This document shows positions 1 to 8,267 of a stretch of 64,000 nucleotides of DNA, piece by piece. The notes under the pieces are model-generated. The model was not told the DNA's origin and made no database searches. It was given only the letters and a program-made list of their open reading frames with translations. Source of the stretch: Polycyclovorans sp002706265 (GTDB lineage: Bacteria > Pseudomonadota > Gammaproteobacteria > Nevskiales > Nevskiaceae); the NCBI GenBank assembly GCA_963973915.1, contig CAXBBM010000008.1:1-64000 (forward strand). Reading direction: 5' to 3'. Position 1 is the stretch's first letter. Each line of letters opens with the position of its first letter. The position numbers were made by a program, and so were the translations under genes.

Positions 1-3
1 CGC

Positions 4-80
4 GGAGTGGTAGTTCAGTTGGTTAGAATACCGGCCTGTCACGCCGGGGGTCGCGGGTTCGAGTCCCGTCCACTCCGCCA
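4..80 (+). tRNA. tRNA-Asp (anticodon GTC)
   Basis: A complete cloverleaf is visible. The acceptor stem GGAGTGG (4-10) pairs with CCACTCC (70-76), followed by discriminator G77 and an encoded CCA (78-80). The anticodon stem CCGGC/GCCGG encloses loop CTGTCAC with anticodon GTC at 38-40. The T arm is GCGGG-TTCGAGT-CCCGT. G73 and the GTC anticodon are the known identity elements of tRNA-Asp. Its promoter lies outside the window. Confidence 0.97.
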
Positions 81-93
81 GTCAGTTTCAATA

Positions 94-119
94 AAAAAAG
101 CGCCTGAGGCGCTTTTTTT
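94..119. terminator. bidirectional rho-independent terminator
   Basis: An A-run, the stem GCGCC-TGA-GGCGC and a long T-run form a perfect hairpin flanked by A/T tracts on both sides. It lies between tRNA-Asp (+) and the 3' end of mlaA (-), so it can stop transcription from both directions. Confidence 0.9.
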
Positions 120-168
120 ATGTCTGCAATTCGCCTCGCCGCCTAACCGTCGGCTACATACAACGCCA

Positions 169-900
169 TCAGTAGTCGAACTCCTCGTACTCGACCTCTT
201 CCACCGGGGCGTTACCGTCATGGACCAGATTGCGGCGGCGATCAAGGTAGGCGGTCCGTAAAAAGACGTACGGATCAAACTGTTCGCGCAATAGCTGCTC
301 GGTGCCCAGCAGCGCCGCCCGAGTGTCGAGGGCGCCCAGCACGAGGAGGCCAATGCGGACTTCATCGTCATGCTCGAAGTCCACATGATTGATGGGTTGC
401 GCGTAGCCGTCAGCCACCAGGCCCACCAAGTCGCGATTGGACGAAGGGCCTAGGAGCGGCAGCATCAAGAACCATCCATCCCCAACTCCCCAGTGGCCCA
501 GCGTTTGACCGAGATCTTCGTCGGTTTCAGTGAGGCCGGCGGCTGATGCAGGATCAAACAGGCCGCCAATGCCCAACGTGCTGTTCATCAGGAAGCGCCC
601 GGTGTCTTTGGCGGCCTGCACCAACTTAAGTTGCAGCAGGTCGTTGGCAATCACCGCCGGGTAGCCGAGGTTCGACAGCAAATTGCCGATGCCGAGACGA
701 ACCGGCCGTGGCACGATCTTCACGTAACCCCGCGCCACGGGCTCAAGCACGTAGGCGTCCGCAACATTGTTGAAGGCGAATACGCTGCGGTTCACCTTTT
801 CCAGCGGATCGGAGGGTTGATGTGTCGGGCGGTGCGCGCAGGCACTGACCGCGCCCAGGATTGCGACGCTGAGGCCAAGGCGGGCCATCCAGTGGCTCAT
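169..900 (-). CDS. mlaA: MlaA (VacJ) outer-membrane lipid asymmetry lipoprotein
   Basis: This is the outer-membrane component of the Mla system, which removes mislocalised phospholipids from the outer leaflet and passes them to MlaC. The 243-residue product has a lipoprotein signal with lipobox VSAC and lipidated Cys21. The family core follows (DPLEKVNRSVFAFN near residue 32, then STLGIGGLFDPA and LGHWGVGDGWFLMLPLLGPSS). The C-terminus is acidic (EEVEYEEFDY), a common feature of VacJ proteins. It is the last gene of the mlaFEDCBA operon. Its ATG overlaps the mlaB stop by four bases (ATGA), which suggests translational coupling. Length matches the family. Confidence 0.95.
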   Translation of the reverse strand: MSHWMARLGLSVAILGAVSACAHRPTHQPSDPLEKVNRSVFAFNNVADAYVLEPVARGYVKIVPRPVRLGIGNLLSNLGYPAVIANDLLQLKLVQAAKDTGRFLMNSTLGIGGLFDPASAAGLTETDEDLGQTLGHWGVGDGWFLMLPLLGPSSNRDLVGLVADGYAQPINHVDFEHDDEVRIGLLVLGALDTRAALLGTEQLLREQFDPYVFLRTAYLDRRRNLVHDGNAPVEEVEYEEFDY

Positions 901-1157
901 GGTCTGGCTTCCAGTTCAAACATGGTGTCGACCCCGTAAAAAGTCAGCAGTGTGCGCACCTGCGGCGCGGCGTTGAGCAAGGGCAGTTGCCGCCCCTGTG
1001 CCGCCGCCCGGCGACACAGTGCCAGCAAGAATGCAACGCCGGCGCTGTCAGTGGCCCCGACCTTGCCCAGATCCAGTGGACCAGCGGCCAAGGCGTCAGC
1101 GTGTTCAAGCAGCGCGGTGACGGTGGCGAACTTCAGGTCGCCCTGCAATTGTGGCAT
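897..1157 (-). CDS. mlaB: MlaB STAS-domain protein
   Basis: This small cytoplasmic STAS-domain subunit (86 residues) binds the ATPase MlaF and supports assembly and activity of the MlaFEDB inner-membrane transporter. The central VGATDSAGVAFLLAL segment is the STAS signature, with the conserved D-S/T-A-G core that resembles anti-sigma antagonists. The function call rests mainly on position: it lies between mlaC and mlaA with overlaps at both ends (TGATG at its start, ATGA at its stop). The sequence is short and STAS domains are diverse, so context carries much of the weight. Confidence 0.88.
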   Translation of the reverse strand: MPQLQGDLKFATVTALLEHADALAAGPLDLGKVGATDSAGVAFLLALCRRAAAQGRQLPLLNAAPQVRTLLTFYGVDTMFELEARP

Positions 1158-1804
1158 CAGTCGTCTTCGTCCACGCCGGGGGCTTCAGGCTCGATCTGGC
1201 CGCCTTCCAGCTTTTGGGTCACGGCGTCCAGGCCGTCTCGACTGATCTGATTATTGAGTTGAGCGCGGAAATTGTTGACCAGCGAGATATTCTCGACGGT
1301 CAGATCGAACACTTTCCAGCCATCGTCTTTCAGTTGCATGACGAAGCCGATCGGTACCGGCGGCGCGTCCTTGCGGATCAACGTGGACTGCACGGTGGCC
1401 CGTTTGGCATCCGGCGCCAGGCGCAGCGGCCGCCAGTCAATCTTGACGTCATCCTCGTACTCGACCAAGGCGTTGGCGTACGAACGAAACAGCATGCTTT
1501 TGAATGCTTCGCCAAACCGTTCGAGCTGCTCGGGCGTGGCTTCGCGGCCATGCAGGCCCAACACCAACCGGGTGATGCGAGGAATGTCGAAGTGCGGCAC
1601 CACCAGTTCTTCGATCAATGCCTGCAGCGCCTTGGGGTCGGCCTTGAGCGCCTCCCGGCGTTCGGCGATCGCCGTGCGCAGGTCGGCGGTCACCTGCTTG
1701 ACCAACTCATCCGGCGGCGTCACCTGGGCCTGCGCGTTCCCGAGCGCGAGCCCCAGCAACAGCGCCACCGGCATCAAAAAGCCAAATCTGGAGGAAGTGC
1801 GCAT
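1157..1804 (-). CDS. mlaC: MlaC periplasmic phospholipid-binding protein
   Basis: MlaC is the soluble periplasmic shuttle that carries phospholipids between MlaA in the outer membrane and MlaD in the inner membrane. The 215-residue product has a clear Sec signal peptide with probable cleavage after AQA near residue 27. It is followed by a Tol-tol_Ttg2-type fold containing the motifs VPHFDIPRITRLVLG and SMLFRSYANALVEY. The C-terminal tail is acidic and variable. The start ATG lies 5 bp downstream of the mlaD stop. A stop-start overlap with mlaB follows. Confidence 0.94.
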   Translation of the reverse strand: MRTSSRFGFLMPVALLLGLALGNAQAQVTPPDELVKQVTADLRTAIAERREALKADPKALQALIEELVVPHFDIPRITRLVLGLHGREATPEQLERFGEAFKSMLFRSYANALVEYEDDVKIDWRPLRLAPDAKRATVQSTLIRKDAPPVPIGFVMQLKDDGWKVFDLTVENISLVNNFRAQLNNQISRDGLDAVTQKLEGGQIEPEAPGVDEDD

Positions 1805-1809
1805 CGTCG

Positions 1810-2277
1810 TTACTCCTGTTGTGTTGCCATATTGGATAAAAACTGGCCAATCAGATTCTCAAGCACCAACGCGCTCTGGGTGAGCATCAGCTCGCTGCCA
1901 TCGGTCAGCGGCTCGGGCATCCCACCCGGCGTCAGCCCGATGTACTGCTCGCCCAGCAGCCCGGCGGTGAGGATGGAGGCCGAGCTGTCTTCGGGCAGGT
2001 TGTCGTACTGCCGGTCGATGGTCATGTGTACGGTCGCCTGAAAGGTGTGCGGGTCGATGCTGATCTGGGTGACCCGGCCGATGCGCACACCCGCCAAGGT
2101 GACGGCAGAGCCCTGTTTGAGGCCGCCGATATTCTGGAACTGCCCGGTGATCCGGTAGGTGTCGGTGCCGCTGCCCACGGTGTCGAGGCTGGCCACCCGA
2201 AAGGTCAGTACGAAAATGGCGGCGATGCCGAGGCAGATGAAAAAGCCGACCAGTACTTCCAGTGAACGATTGACCAT
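1810..2277 (-). CDS. mlaD: MlaD MCE-domain substrate-binding subunit
   Basis: MlaD is anchored in the inner membrane by one N-terminal helix (about residues 9-28) and exposes an MCE domain to the periplasm. In the family this domain forms a hexameric ring that channels lipids to MlaC. The MCE core is visible at about residues 39-117 (ITGQFQNIGGLKQGSAVTLA, then GVRIGRVTQI and LLGEQYIGLTPGG). At 155 residues it is close to the usual 150-185. It lies 23 bp downstream of mlaE. Confidence 0.95.
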   Translation of the reverse strand: MVNRSLEVLVGFFICLGIAAIFVLTFRVASLDTVGSGTDTYRITGQFQNIGGLKQGSAVTLAGVRIGRVTQISIDPHTFQATVHMTIDRQYDNLPEDSSASILTAGLLGEQYIGLTPGGMPEPLTDGSELMLTQSALVLENLIGQFLSNMATQQE

Positions 2278-2300
2278 TGATGATCCTTGTCCGCAACGCG

Positions 2301-3068
2301 TTAGCGGAACATGAAAGCGGTGAGTACGAAATCCAGCGCCAGGATGGCCAGCGAGGAGAGCACCACGGTGCTGGTGGTGGCGCGCGAGACGCCCTCGGAG
2401 GTCGGGGCGGCGTGATACCCCTGATACACTGCGATCCAGGCCACGGCAAAGCCGAACAAAGTGCTCTTGATCAGGCTGTCTACGATGTCCTGTACCTCGA
2501 CGGATGCGCGGATCTGGCCCCAGTAGCTGCCGTCGTCGACCCCCAGAAGTGAGACCCCCACCGCGTGGCCGCCGGCGATGCCGATGGCCATGACCGAGAA
2601 GATTGCGGACAGCAAGGGCATCGAGATCAGCATCGCCAGAAAGCGGGGTGCAATCACCCGCTTCAGCGGATCGGTCGCCATCATTTCCATCGCCGACAAT
2701 TGGTCGGTGGCCTTCATCAGGCCAATCTCGGCGGCCAAGGCCGAACCGGCGCGGCCGGCGACCAGCAGGGCAGTGACCACCGGGCCGAGCTCACGCACGA
2801 TCACCAGCGCCACGAAAACGCCCAGTGATTCTTCCGCGCCAAAGCGCACCAGCGTCCGGAAGCCCTGCAACGCCAACACCATGCCCACGAAGCTGCCCGA
2901 CAGCACGACGATGATCAGCGACATCACGCCCACCGAATGCACCTGCTGGGCGAGGATGCGCGGCCGCGTCAGGGCGGCGGGCAGCGCGGCCAGCACGTTG
3001 ATCAGGAAGAACTGCGCCCGGCCGATGCCCGCAAACACGGCGGTGAGGGTGGTGAGCAGGGTGTTCAT
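2301..3068 (-). CDS. mlaE: MlaE ABC-transporter permease
   Basis: MlaE is the integral membrane permease of the Mla phospholipid transporter. The 255-residue product is very hydrophobic and carries the MlaE/YrbE family hallmarks FVGMVLALQGF, VTALLVAGRAGSALAAEIGL and MKATDQLSAMEMMATDPLKR, the last being the cytoplasmic coupling helix that contacts MlaF. Its ATG overlaps the mlaF stop in an ATGA junction. Five to six membrane helices can be recognised. Confidence 0.95.
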   Translation of the reverse strand: MNTLLTTLTAVFAGIGRAQFFLINVLAALPAALTRPRILAQQVHSVGVMSLIIVVLSGSFVGMVLALQGFRTLVRFGAEESLGVFVALVIVRELGPVVTALLVAGRAGSALAAEIGLMKATDQLSAMEMMATDPLKRVIAPRFLAMLISMPLLSAIFSVMAIGIAGGHAVGVSLLGVDDGSYWGQIRASVEVQDIVDSLIKSTLFGFAVAWIAVYQGYHAAPTSEGVSRATTSTVVLSSLAILALDFVLTAFMFR

Positions 3069-3913
3069 GAGGTGCGCAGGCCCCCCAGGCTCTCGGCCAG
3101 GGCAGGGGCAGGATAGTGAAAGCGCACCGGGCCATCGGCCTCGCCGCGCAGGAACTGGCGGGCCAGCGGGTCTTCGGTGTGCGCCAGTGCATCGGGCGTG
3201 CCGGCGGCAATCACCTTGCCACCGGCCACGATGTACGCGTAATCGGCGATCGACAGCACCTCATCCACATCGTGGGACACGACAATGCTGGTCAGGCCCA
3301 GGGCGTTGTTCAGGTCGCGGATCAGCCGCATCAGAACGCCCATGCTGATCGGGTCCTGTCCGGTGAAGGGTTCGTCGTACATCACCAGGTCGGGGTCGAA
3401 GACCACGGCCCGCGCCAGCGCGACCCGCCGGGCCATGCCGCCCGAGAGGGATTCGGGCATCAGGTCGGCGGCGCCGCGCAGGCCCACGGCGTCAAGCTTG
3501 AGCAGCACCAGGTCGCGGATCAGCGCTTCGGGCAGATCGGAATGCTCGCGCAGCGGGAAGGCGACATTCTCGAACACGTTCAAATCGGTGAGCAGCGCGC
3601 CGTGCTGAAACAGCATGCCCATGCGCCGCCGAAGCGCGTACAGCGGCTTGCGCCGCAGCGCGTGCACGTTGACGCCATCAAACGCAACCGTGCCGCGACC
3701 GGGCCGCCACTGGCCACCAATCAAGCGCAGCAGGGTGGTCTTGCCGGTGCCCGAAGGCCCCATGATGGCGGTGACCTTGCCGCGCGCGATGTCGATGTCC
3801 ACGCCGTCATAAATCACCCGCTGGCCGTGCGAAAAGTGCAGCCCTCTGACCGACACCAGGGAGGTGTCGGCGGTCGGTGTTGCGGGGTCGGGGGGCGGGG
3901 GCTGGGTGCTCAC
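3065..3913 (-). CDS. mlaF: MlaF ABC-transporter ATPase
   Basis: MlaF is the cytoplasmic ATPase that powers MlaFEDB. In the 282-residue product, Walker A is GPSGTGKTT at 52-60, the Q-loop is near QHGALLTD (about 103), the signature LSGGM is at 156-160, Walker B LVMYDE is at 176-181, and the switch histidine lies in VVSHD. The start is a GTG that overlaps the lipB stop (GTGA). This implies that mla transcription continues from the dacA-lipB genes upstream. The proline-rich first 15 residues are poorly conserved, so a later start is possible. Confidence 0.94.
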   Translation of the reverse strand: MSTQPPPPDPATPTADTSLVSVRGLHFSHGQRVIYDGVDIDIARGKVTAIMGPSGTGKTTLLRLIGGQWRPGRGTVAFDGVNVHALRRKPLYALRRRMGMLFQHGALLTDLNVFENVAFPLREHSDLPEALIRDLVLLKLDAVGLRGAADLMPESLSGGMARRVALARAVVFDPDLVMYDEPFTGQDPISMGVLMRLIRDLNNALGLTSIVVSHDVDEVLSIADYAYIVAGGKVIAAGTPDALAHTEDPLARQFLRGEADGPVRFHYPAPALAESLGGLRTS

Positions 3914-4596
3914 GCGCGAAGTGTAGGCAGACTTGACTGAATGGTGGCCTGACGGGCACTTGGCAGGTCCAGGCCTTCGACCAGCAAGGCCAGCAGGTCG
4001 GCGTCAAGCTGCGCGCGGTCAATGACCGGCACATGGGCTTTGAGCTGGGTCATCGCCTGCCCGGCCAGGCCACAGGGATTGATGCGATCGAACGGCGCCA
4101 GGTCCATGTCGATGTTCAAAGCCAGGCCGTGATAACTGCGAAAGCGGCGCACCCGCAGGCCCAGCGAGGCGATCTTGGCGGCCCCCACATAGACGCCCGG
4201 CGCCTTGGGCAGCGCGTGTGCGACGACGCCGTATTGGGCCAGCAGGCGGATCAGGGCCTGCTCGATCGCGGTCACCAGGTCGCGTACCCCCAGGCCCAGG
4301 CGCTGCAGGTCGACCAGCACATAGACCACGCGCTGCCCGGGGCCGTGATAGGTGATCTGGCCGCCGCGGTCGGCCTGGACAACGGGAATGTCGCCGGCCT
4401 CCAGCAGATGCTCCGCCTTGCCGGCCAGGCCCTGGGTGAAGACCGGCGGATGTTCCACCAGCCACAGTTCATCGGCGGTGTCGGCCTGGCGCGCGTCGGT
4501 CCAGCGCTGCATCGCGTGGTAGCAGTCGAGGTAGTCCACCTGCCCGAGATTGCGAATGCGCACCGGTGGCACCACGGCGGTGTCTGCCGCTGTCAT
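3910..4596 (-). CDS. lipB: octanoyltransferase LipB
   Basis: LipB moves the octanoyl group from octanoyl-ACP to lipoyl domains, the first step of lipoate assembly. Family motifs are clear: RGGQITYHGPGQ, then GAAKIASLGLR with the catalytic lysine and INPCGLAG with the catalytic cysteine. The ATG at 4596 is preferred because it lies 8 bp after the dacA stop. A longer frame reaches 4650 but would overlap dacA by 46 bp. The product is 228 residues. The usual neighbour lipA is absent: the next gene is mlaF, which overlaps by 4 bp. Confidence 0.95.
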   Translation of the reverse strand: MTAADTAVVPPVRIRNLGQVDYLDCYHAMQRWTDARQADTADELWLVEHPPVFTQGLAGKAEHLLEAGDIPVVQADRGGQITYHGPGQRVVYVLVDLQRLGLGVRDLVTAIEQALIRLLAQYGVVAHALPKAPGVYVGAAKIASLGLRVRRFRSYHGLALNIDMDLAPFDRINPCGLAGQAMTQLKAHVPVIDRAQLDADLLALLVEGLDLPSARQATIQSSLPTLRA

Positions 4597-4604
4597 CGCC
4601 CGCC

Positions 4605-5753
4605 TTATCCGGCGATGAGCAGGCGTATCCAGTCGATGAAGCGCTTCCACAGCGAGCCGCGCTCCACCTCGGACAAGGCCACCAGGGGCGCGCTGCGCAG
4701 GGTTTCGCCATCGAGGCTGACCGTCACCTCGCCGACCACCTGACCCACGGCCAAGGGCGCCTTCAGCGGCGCGTTGACGGTGGAGGCCGTCTCGATGCGT
4801 TGCGCGCCGTCACGACCCAGGGTGATGGCCAGCGGCTCCAGGGTGCCGACCGGCACCTCGTTCAGCGCGCCGCCATACACACGGGCGTGGGTCACGGGTT
4901 TGGTCGGGCCGAGCAACTGCGCCGTGTCGAAGAAGCGGAAGCCGTACTCCAGCAGGGCCTTGGAGGCCTGCGTGCGGGCGCGGGTGCTGTCGGTGCCCAT
5001 GACCACGCTGATCAGCCGCCGCCCGTCGCGGATGGCGCTGGCGGCCAGGCAGTAGCCGGCAGCCTCGGTGTGGCCGGTCTTGATGCCATCGACCGTGCTG
5101 TCTTCGAACAGCAGCCGGTTGCGGTTGGGCTGGCGAATGCCGTTGTAGACGAACTCACGTTCCTTGAACCAGGCGTAAAAGTCCGGAAAGTCGCGGATCA
5201 GCGCCTGCGACAGCAAGGCGATGTCGTGTGCCGACGTCATCATCGCGTCGTCGGGCAGACCGCTGGCATTGGTGTAGTGGGTGTTCGCCATGCCAAGGCG
5301 CGCCGCATGTTTGTTCATGAGTTGCGCAAACACGCTTTCATCTCCCGCGATGTGCTCGGCGACGGCGATGCTGGCGTCGTTGCCAGACTGCACGATGATG
5401 CCGTGCAACAGGTCTTCGAGCCGCACGCGATTGCCGACCTCGATGAACGATCGAGAGCCCTGCGCGCGCCAGGCTTTTTCACTGATCAGCACCTGGTCGT
5501 CGAGCGAGCTGTGTCCTTTGCTGATTTCATCGAAGGCGATGTACAGCGTCATGACCTTGGTGATGCTCGCCGGCGGCAGGCGCAGGTCGGGATCGCGTGC
5601 GGCCAGCACATCACCGGTCTGGTGGTCGATCAGCACGAAGCTGGCGGCGGCAATGCTGGGCGGCGCGGGCGTTGCGACCGCCTGTGCAAAAGCGGGCGCG
5701 GCCAGAACTGCGGCGGCCAGACTCAAAACAGCTTTCAACCTCATAGACCTCAT
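4605..5753 (-). CDS. dacA: D-alanyl-D-alanine carboxypeptidase (PBP5/6 family)
   Basis: This periplasmic low-molecular-mass penicillin-binding protein trims the terminal D-Ala from peptidoglycan pentapeptides. The 382-residue product has a signal peptide (about 1-24, ending AFAQA) and the three active-site motifs SITK (Ser63-Lys66), SGN (123-125) and KTG (225-227). The PBP5 C-terminal domain ends in an amphipathic anchor helix (WKRFIDWIRLLIAG). It starts 14 bp after zapE and is followed directly by lipB, so zapE-dacA-lipB-mla may be one transcript. Family members are called dacA or dacC in different genomes. Confidence 0.93.
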   Translation of the reverse strand: MRSMRLKAVLSLAAAVLAAPAFAQAVATPAPPSIAAASFVLIDHQTGDVLAARDPDLRLPPASITKVMTLYIAFDEISKGHSSLDDQVLISEKAWRAQGSRSFIEVGNRVRLEDLLHGIIVQSGNDASIAVAEHIAGDESVFAQLMNKHAARLGMANTHYTNASGLPDDAMMTSAHDIALLSQALIRDFPDFYAWFKEREFVYNGIRQPNRNRLLFEDSTVDGIKTGHTEAAGYCLAASAIRDGRRLISVVMGTDSTRARTQASKALLEYGFRFFDTAQLLGPTKPVTHARVYGGALNEVPVGTLEPLAITLGRDGAQRIETASTVNAPLKAPLAVGQVVGEVTVSLDGETLRSAPLVALSEVERGSLWKRFIDWIRLLIAG

Positions 5754-5767
5754 TCCTTAAATCGACG

Positions 5768-6856
5768 TCAGGGCAGGTGGGGACGTGCCAGATATTCTTC
5801 AGACTGCATTTCCAGCAGTCGCGAGCAGGTGCGTTCGAACTCGAAACGCAGTTTTCGCCCCTGATACAGCGAGGCAATCGGTGCGGCGGCGCTGATCACC
5901 AGTTTCACGTTGCGATCATAGAACGCATCGACCAGGTGCACGAAGCGGCGCGCCGGGTCTTCGCCGTCGACGCCCAGCGCCGGAACATGAGAGACCAACA
6001 CGGTGTGATGCGTCTGCGCCAGTTCGAGGTAGTCCGACACGCTGCGCGGTCCTTCGCACAAGATCGCGAAGCTGAACCAGATGACGCCATCGGCCATCCG
6101 CTCCACCGGCAAGTCGCGGTCATTGAGCGTGATCATCCCCTTGGCGGTGCCCGGCTCGGGCGCCAGCGCCTCGAAGGATGCACTGAGCCGTTCGTCGGCG
6201 TGCGCGTCGTCAGGGTGGTGATAAAGCGCCATCTGGGTGAGCGAGCGCAGGCGGTAGTCGGTGCCGCCATCCACATTCAGCACGTGCACCCGGGCCTTGA
6301 GCTGGGCGATGGCGGGCAGGAAGCGCTCCCGTTGCAAGCCGTCGCGGTAGAGCTGATCCGGCACCAGATTGCTGGTGGCCACGAGGCAGACGCCTTCGGC
6401 GAACAGCGCGTCGAGCAGGCGGCCGAGAATCATCGCATCGCCAATGTCGGAAACGAAGAATTCGTCGAAGCACAGCACCCGCACCTCGGCCGCGATGTCT
6501 CGTGCGATCGGCACCAGCGGGTCCACGGTGTTGGCGTAATCGCGCCGACGCCGATGGATGTCGCGCATGAAGCGGTGAAAATGGGTGCGCAGCTTCTGCG
6601 GAAACGGCAGGGCCTCGTAGAACAGGTCCATGAGGTAGGTCTTGCCGCGACCGACGCCGCCCCACAGGTAGAGCCCTTCAACCGGCGTCCAGGCGCGGCG
6701 CCGGCCCAGCCAGTCTCGCCCGGCCGGTGTGCTTACCAGCGCCACGAACAGGGCCTCGAAGGCGTCCACCGCCCGGCGCTGCGCGGCGTCGGTGACAAAA
6801 TCCGGGCGTGCCAGATCGCGCTGGTATCGGGTCAGCGGCGAGTCGCCCAGCATCAT
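5768..6856 (-). CDS. zapE: ZapE/AFG1-family cell division ATPase
   Basis: ZapE is an AFG1-like P-loop ATPase that in E. coli associates with the FtsZ ring. Walker A GGVGRGKT lies at 66-73. Walker B is LCFDEFFV, followed by the family block SDIGDAMILGRLLDALF and VATSNLVPDQLY. An ATGATG pair at 6851-6856 overlaps the stop of the upstream oxidase, so the true start is 6856 or 6853 and the product is 361-362 residues. The open frame extends upstream to 7039, but that stretch lies inside the oxidase gene. Confidence 0.92.
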   Translation of the reverse strand: MMLGDSPLTRYQRDLARPDFVTDAAQRRAVDAFEALFVALVSTPAGRDWLGRRRAWTPVEGLYLWGGVGRGKTYLMDLFYEALPFPQKLRTHFHRFMRDIHRRRRDYANTVDPLVPIARDIAAEVRVLCFDEFFVSDIGDAMILGRLLDALFAEGVCLVATSNLVPDQLYRDGLQRERFLPAIAQLKARVHVLNVDGGTDYRLRSLTQMALYHHPDDAHADERLSASFEALAPEPGTAKGMITLNDRDLPVERMADGVIWFSFAILCEGPRSVSDYLELAQTHHTVLVSHVPALGVDGEDPARRFVHLVDAFYDRNVKLVISAAAPIASLYQGRKLRFEFERTCSRLLEMQSEEYLARPHLP

Positions 6857-8169
6857 TCGTAGCCGACTCCCAACAGGTTGGCGAGATAGCGGTTGAGCAA
6901 AACGCCGCAGGGATCGACTTTCTGGCGCAAGGCCACGAAGTCGTCGAAACGCGGGTAGAGCTGCCGCAGTTCGTGCGCCGATTTGTCGTGCAGCTTGGCC
7001 CAGTGCGGGCGGCCGCCGTGGCGGTCGAGCACTTCCCACAGCGCGGCAAAATAATCGGCGTGTTGCGTGTCGGGCGGCGCGCGCAGGCCGATGAGCGCGA
7101 CCTCCTGCTGGTAGGCCGGCGACAGCCAGGCGGTGTCGGCCGAGGCAAAACGGACGGTGATGGGCAGCCTCGCCGGAAGATCGAGCACGCGGATCAGATG
7201 ATCGATCTGTCGCAGCGCTTCAGGCGCGGCGTCCACCGGAATGGCGTATTCCGACTCGACATGGCGCACCCAGCGGATGCGCCCGAAGGCCTCGTGCGAT
7301 TCTGTGACCCAGGGGCGATCGCGGCCGACCAGTCGATTGATGCGGTGGGCCAACGGCGTCAGACCCGGCGCCCGTTGGGTGGTGCGGTCCCAGGCCGGGC
7401 CCACCAGGTTGTTGGCAATGAAGTCTTGCGCGAGGCGCCGACCGGGAAACCGGGTGACGGGTGCGCGGGTCAGGTTGCGGCTGAGCAGCAGCACATCGCC
7501 GGCGGCCGGGTGCCAGTACAGGGTGAGATGTCGGTGCCCGCGGCGCAGGCGCTCCAGCCGGTCAATCACCGAATCGAAGCGGGCGTTCTCGCGGCGGGTG
7601 ACCAGGCGGTAGGGCGTGCGGCATTGCAGTTCGATGTGGGTGATCACCCCCATTACGCCCAGCGACAGGCGCCCGGCGTCGAAGTTGTCACCGTTGTCCT
7701 GGGTCACGGTGTGCGCGGTGCCGTTGGGCAGCACCACCCGGAAGCCGGTCACCAGCGAGGCCAGGCTGGACAGGCCGTTGGCACTGTTGATCAGCCCGCC
7801 CGCGAGGGCGCCGCCGAGGGTCTGCTGCGTGTAATCCCCGTGAACATCCAGCGCCAGGCCGCGCTGGGCAAGCGACTGGCCCAGCCGACCCAGACGGGTT
7901 CCGGCGCGGACCCAGGCGCGTCTGCGCGGCTTGTCCACCGACTCGATGCCGGTGAAATGCGCGAGCGACATGTGGTTTTCATCGCTGAACGAGAGCGGCG
8001 TGTGGGCGTGCCCGCCGCCCACCACACGCAGGCGCTCGGCCTCTTCGGTGCAGCGCATCAGTTCGGACTGCACCTCCTCCAGCGTGGCCGGATAAGCACA
8101 GTGCGACGGCTGGCAGCGGACGTTGCCCGCCCAGTTTCGCCAGGGTTTAGGCAGCAAGGTGCGTTGCAT
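6853..8169 (-). CDS. FAD-binding sugar-lactone oxidase family protein (ALO-like)
   Basis: The 438-residue protein has an N-terminal FAD-binding (PCMH) domain. VVGGGHAHTPLS near residues 49-60 matches the flavin-attachment segment of aldonolactone oxidases, with His54 in the place of the flavin-linked histidine. THQQTLGGALAGG-like and SLGVMGVITHIEL motifs follow. The C-terminal D-arabinono-1,4-lactone oxidase domain carries GRPHWAKLH near residue 390, the counterpart of the family HWGK motif. The substrate cannot be told from sequence; aldonolactones or alditols are the family precedents. There is no signal peptide. Its stop overlaps the start of zapE, so the two are probably co-transcribed. 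Confidence 0.8.
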   Translation of the reverse strand: MQRTLLPKPWRNWAGNVRCQPSHCAYPATLEEVQSELMRCTEEAERLRVVGGGHAHTPLSFSDENHMSLAHFTGIESVDKPRRRAWVRAGTRLGRLGQSLAQRGLALDVHGDYTQQTLGGALAGGLINSANGLSSLASLVTGFRVVLPNGTAHTVTQDNGDNFDAGRLSLGVMGVITHIELQCRTPYRLVTRRENARFDSVIDRLERLRRGHRHLTLYWHPAAGDVLLLSRNLTRAPVTRFPGRRLAQDFIANNLVGPAWDRTTQRAPGLTPLAHRINRLVGRDRPWVTESHEAFGRIRWVRHVESEYAIPVDAAPEALRQIDHLIRVLDLPARLPITVRFASADTAWLSPAYQQEVALIGLRAPPDTQHADYFAALWEVLDRHGGRPHWAKLHDKSAHELRQLYPRFDDFVALRQKVDPCGVLLNRYLANLLGVGYE

Positions 8170-8267
8170 GAAGCTCCTGCGGGGGGTTTTGGCCGTGCCA
8201 GAGGCCCGTGACGGCGCCGTGGCACGGGCAAAAGGATACGCTCAAAGCGGCGGATTGGTGCGCTGCA

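Noticed and set aside
1151..2041. Long plus-strand open frame opposite mlaC and mlaD
   Set aside because: It is the GC-rich shadow of the minus-strand mla genes. The product has no domain, an Arg/Gln/His-rich composition and no independent start signal.
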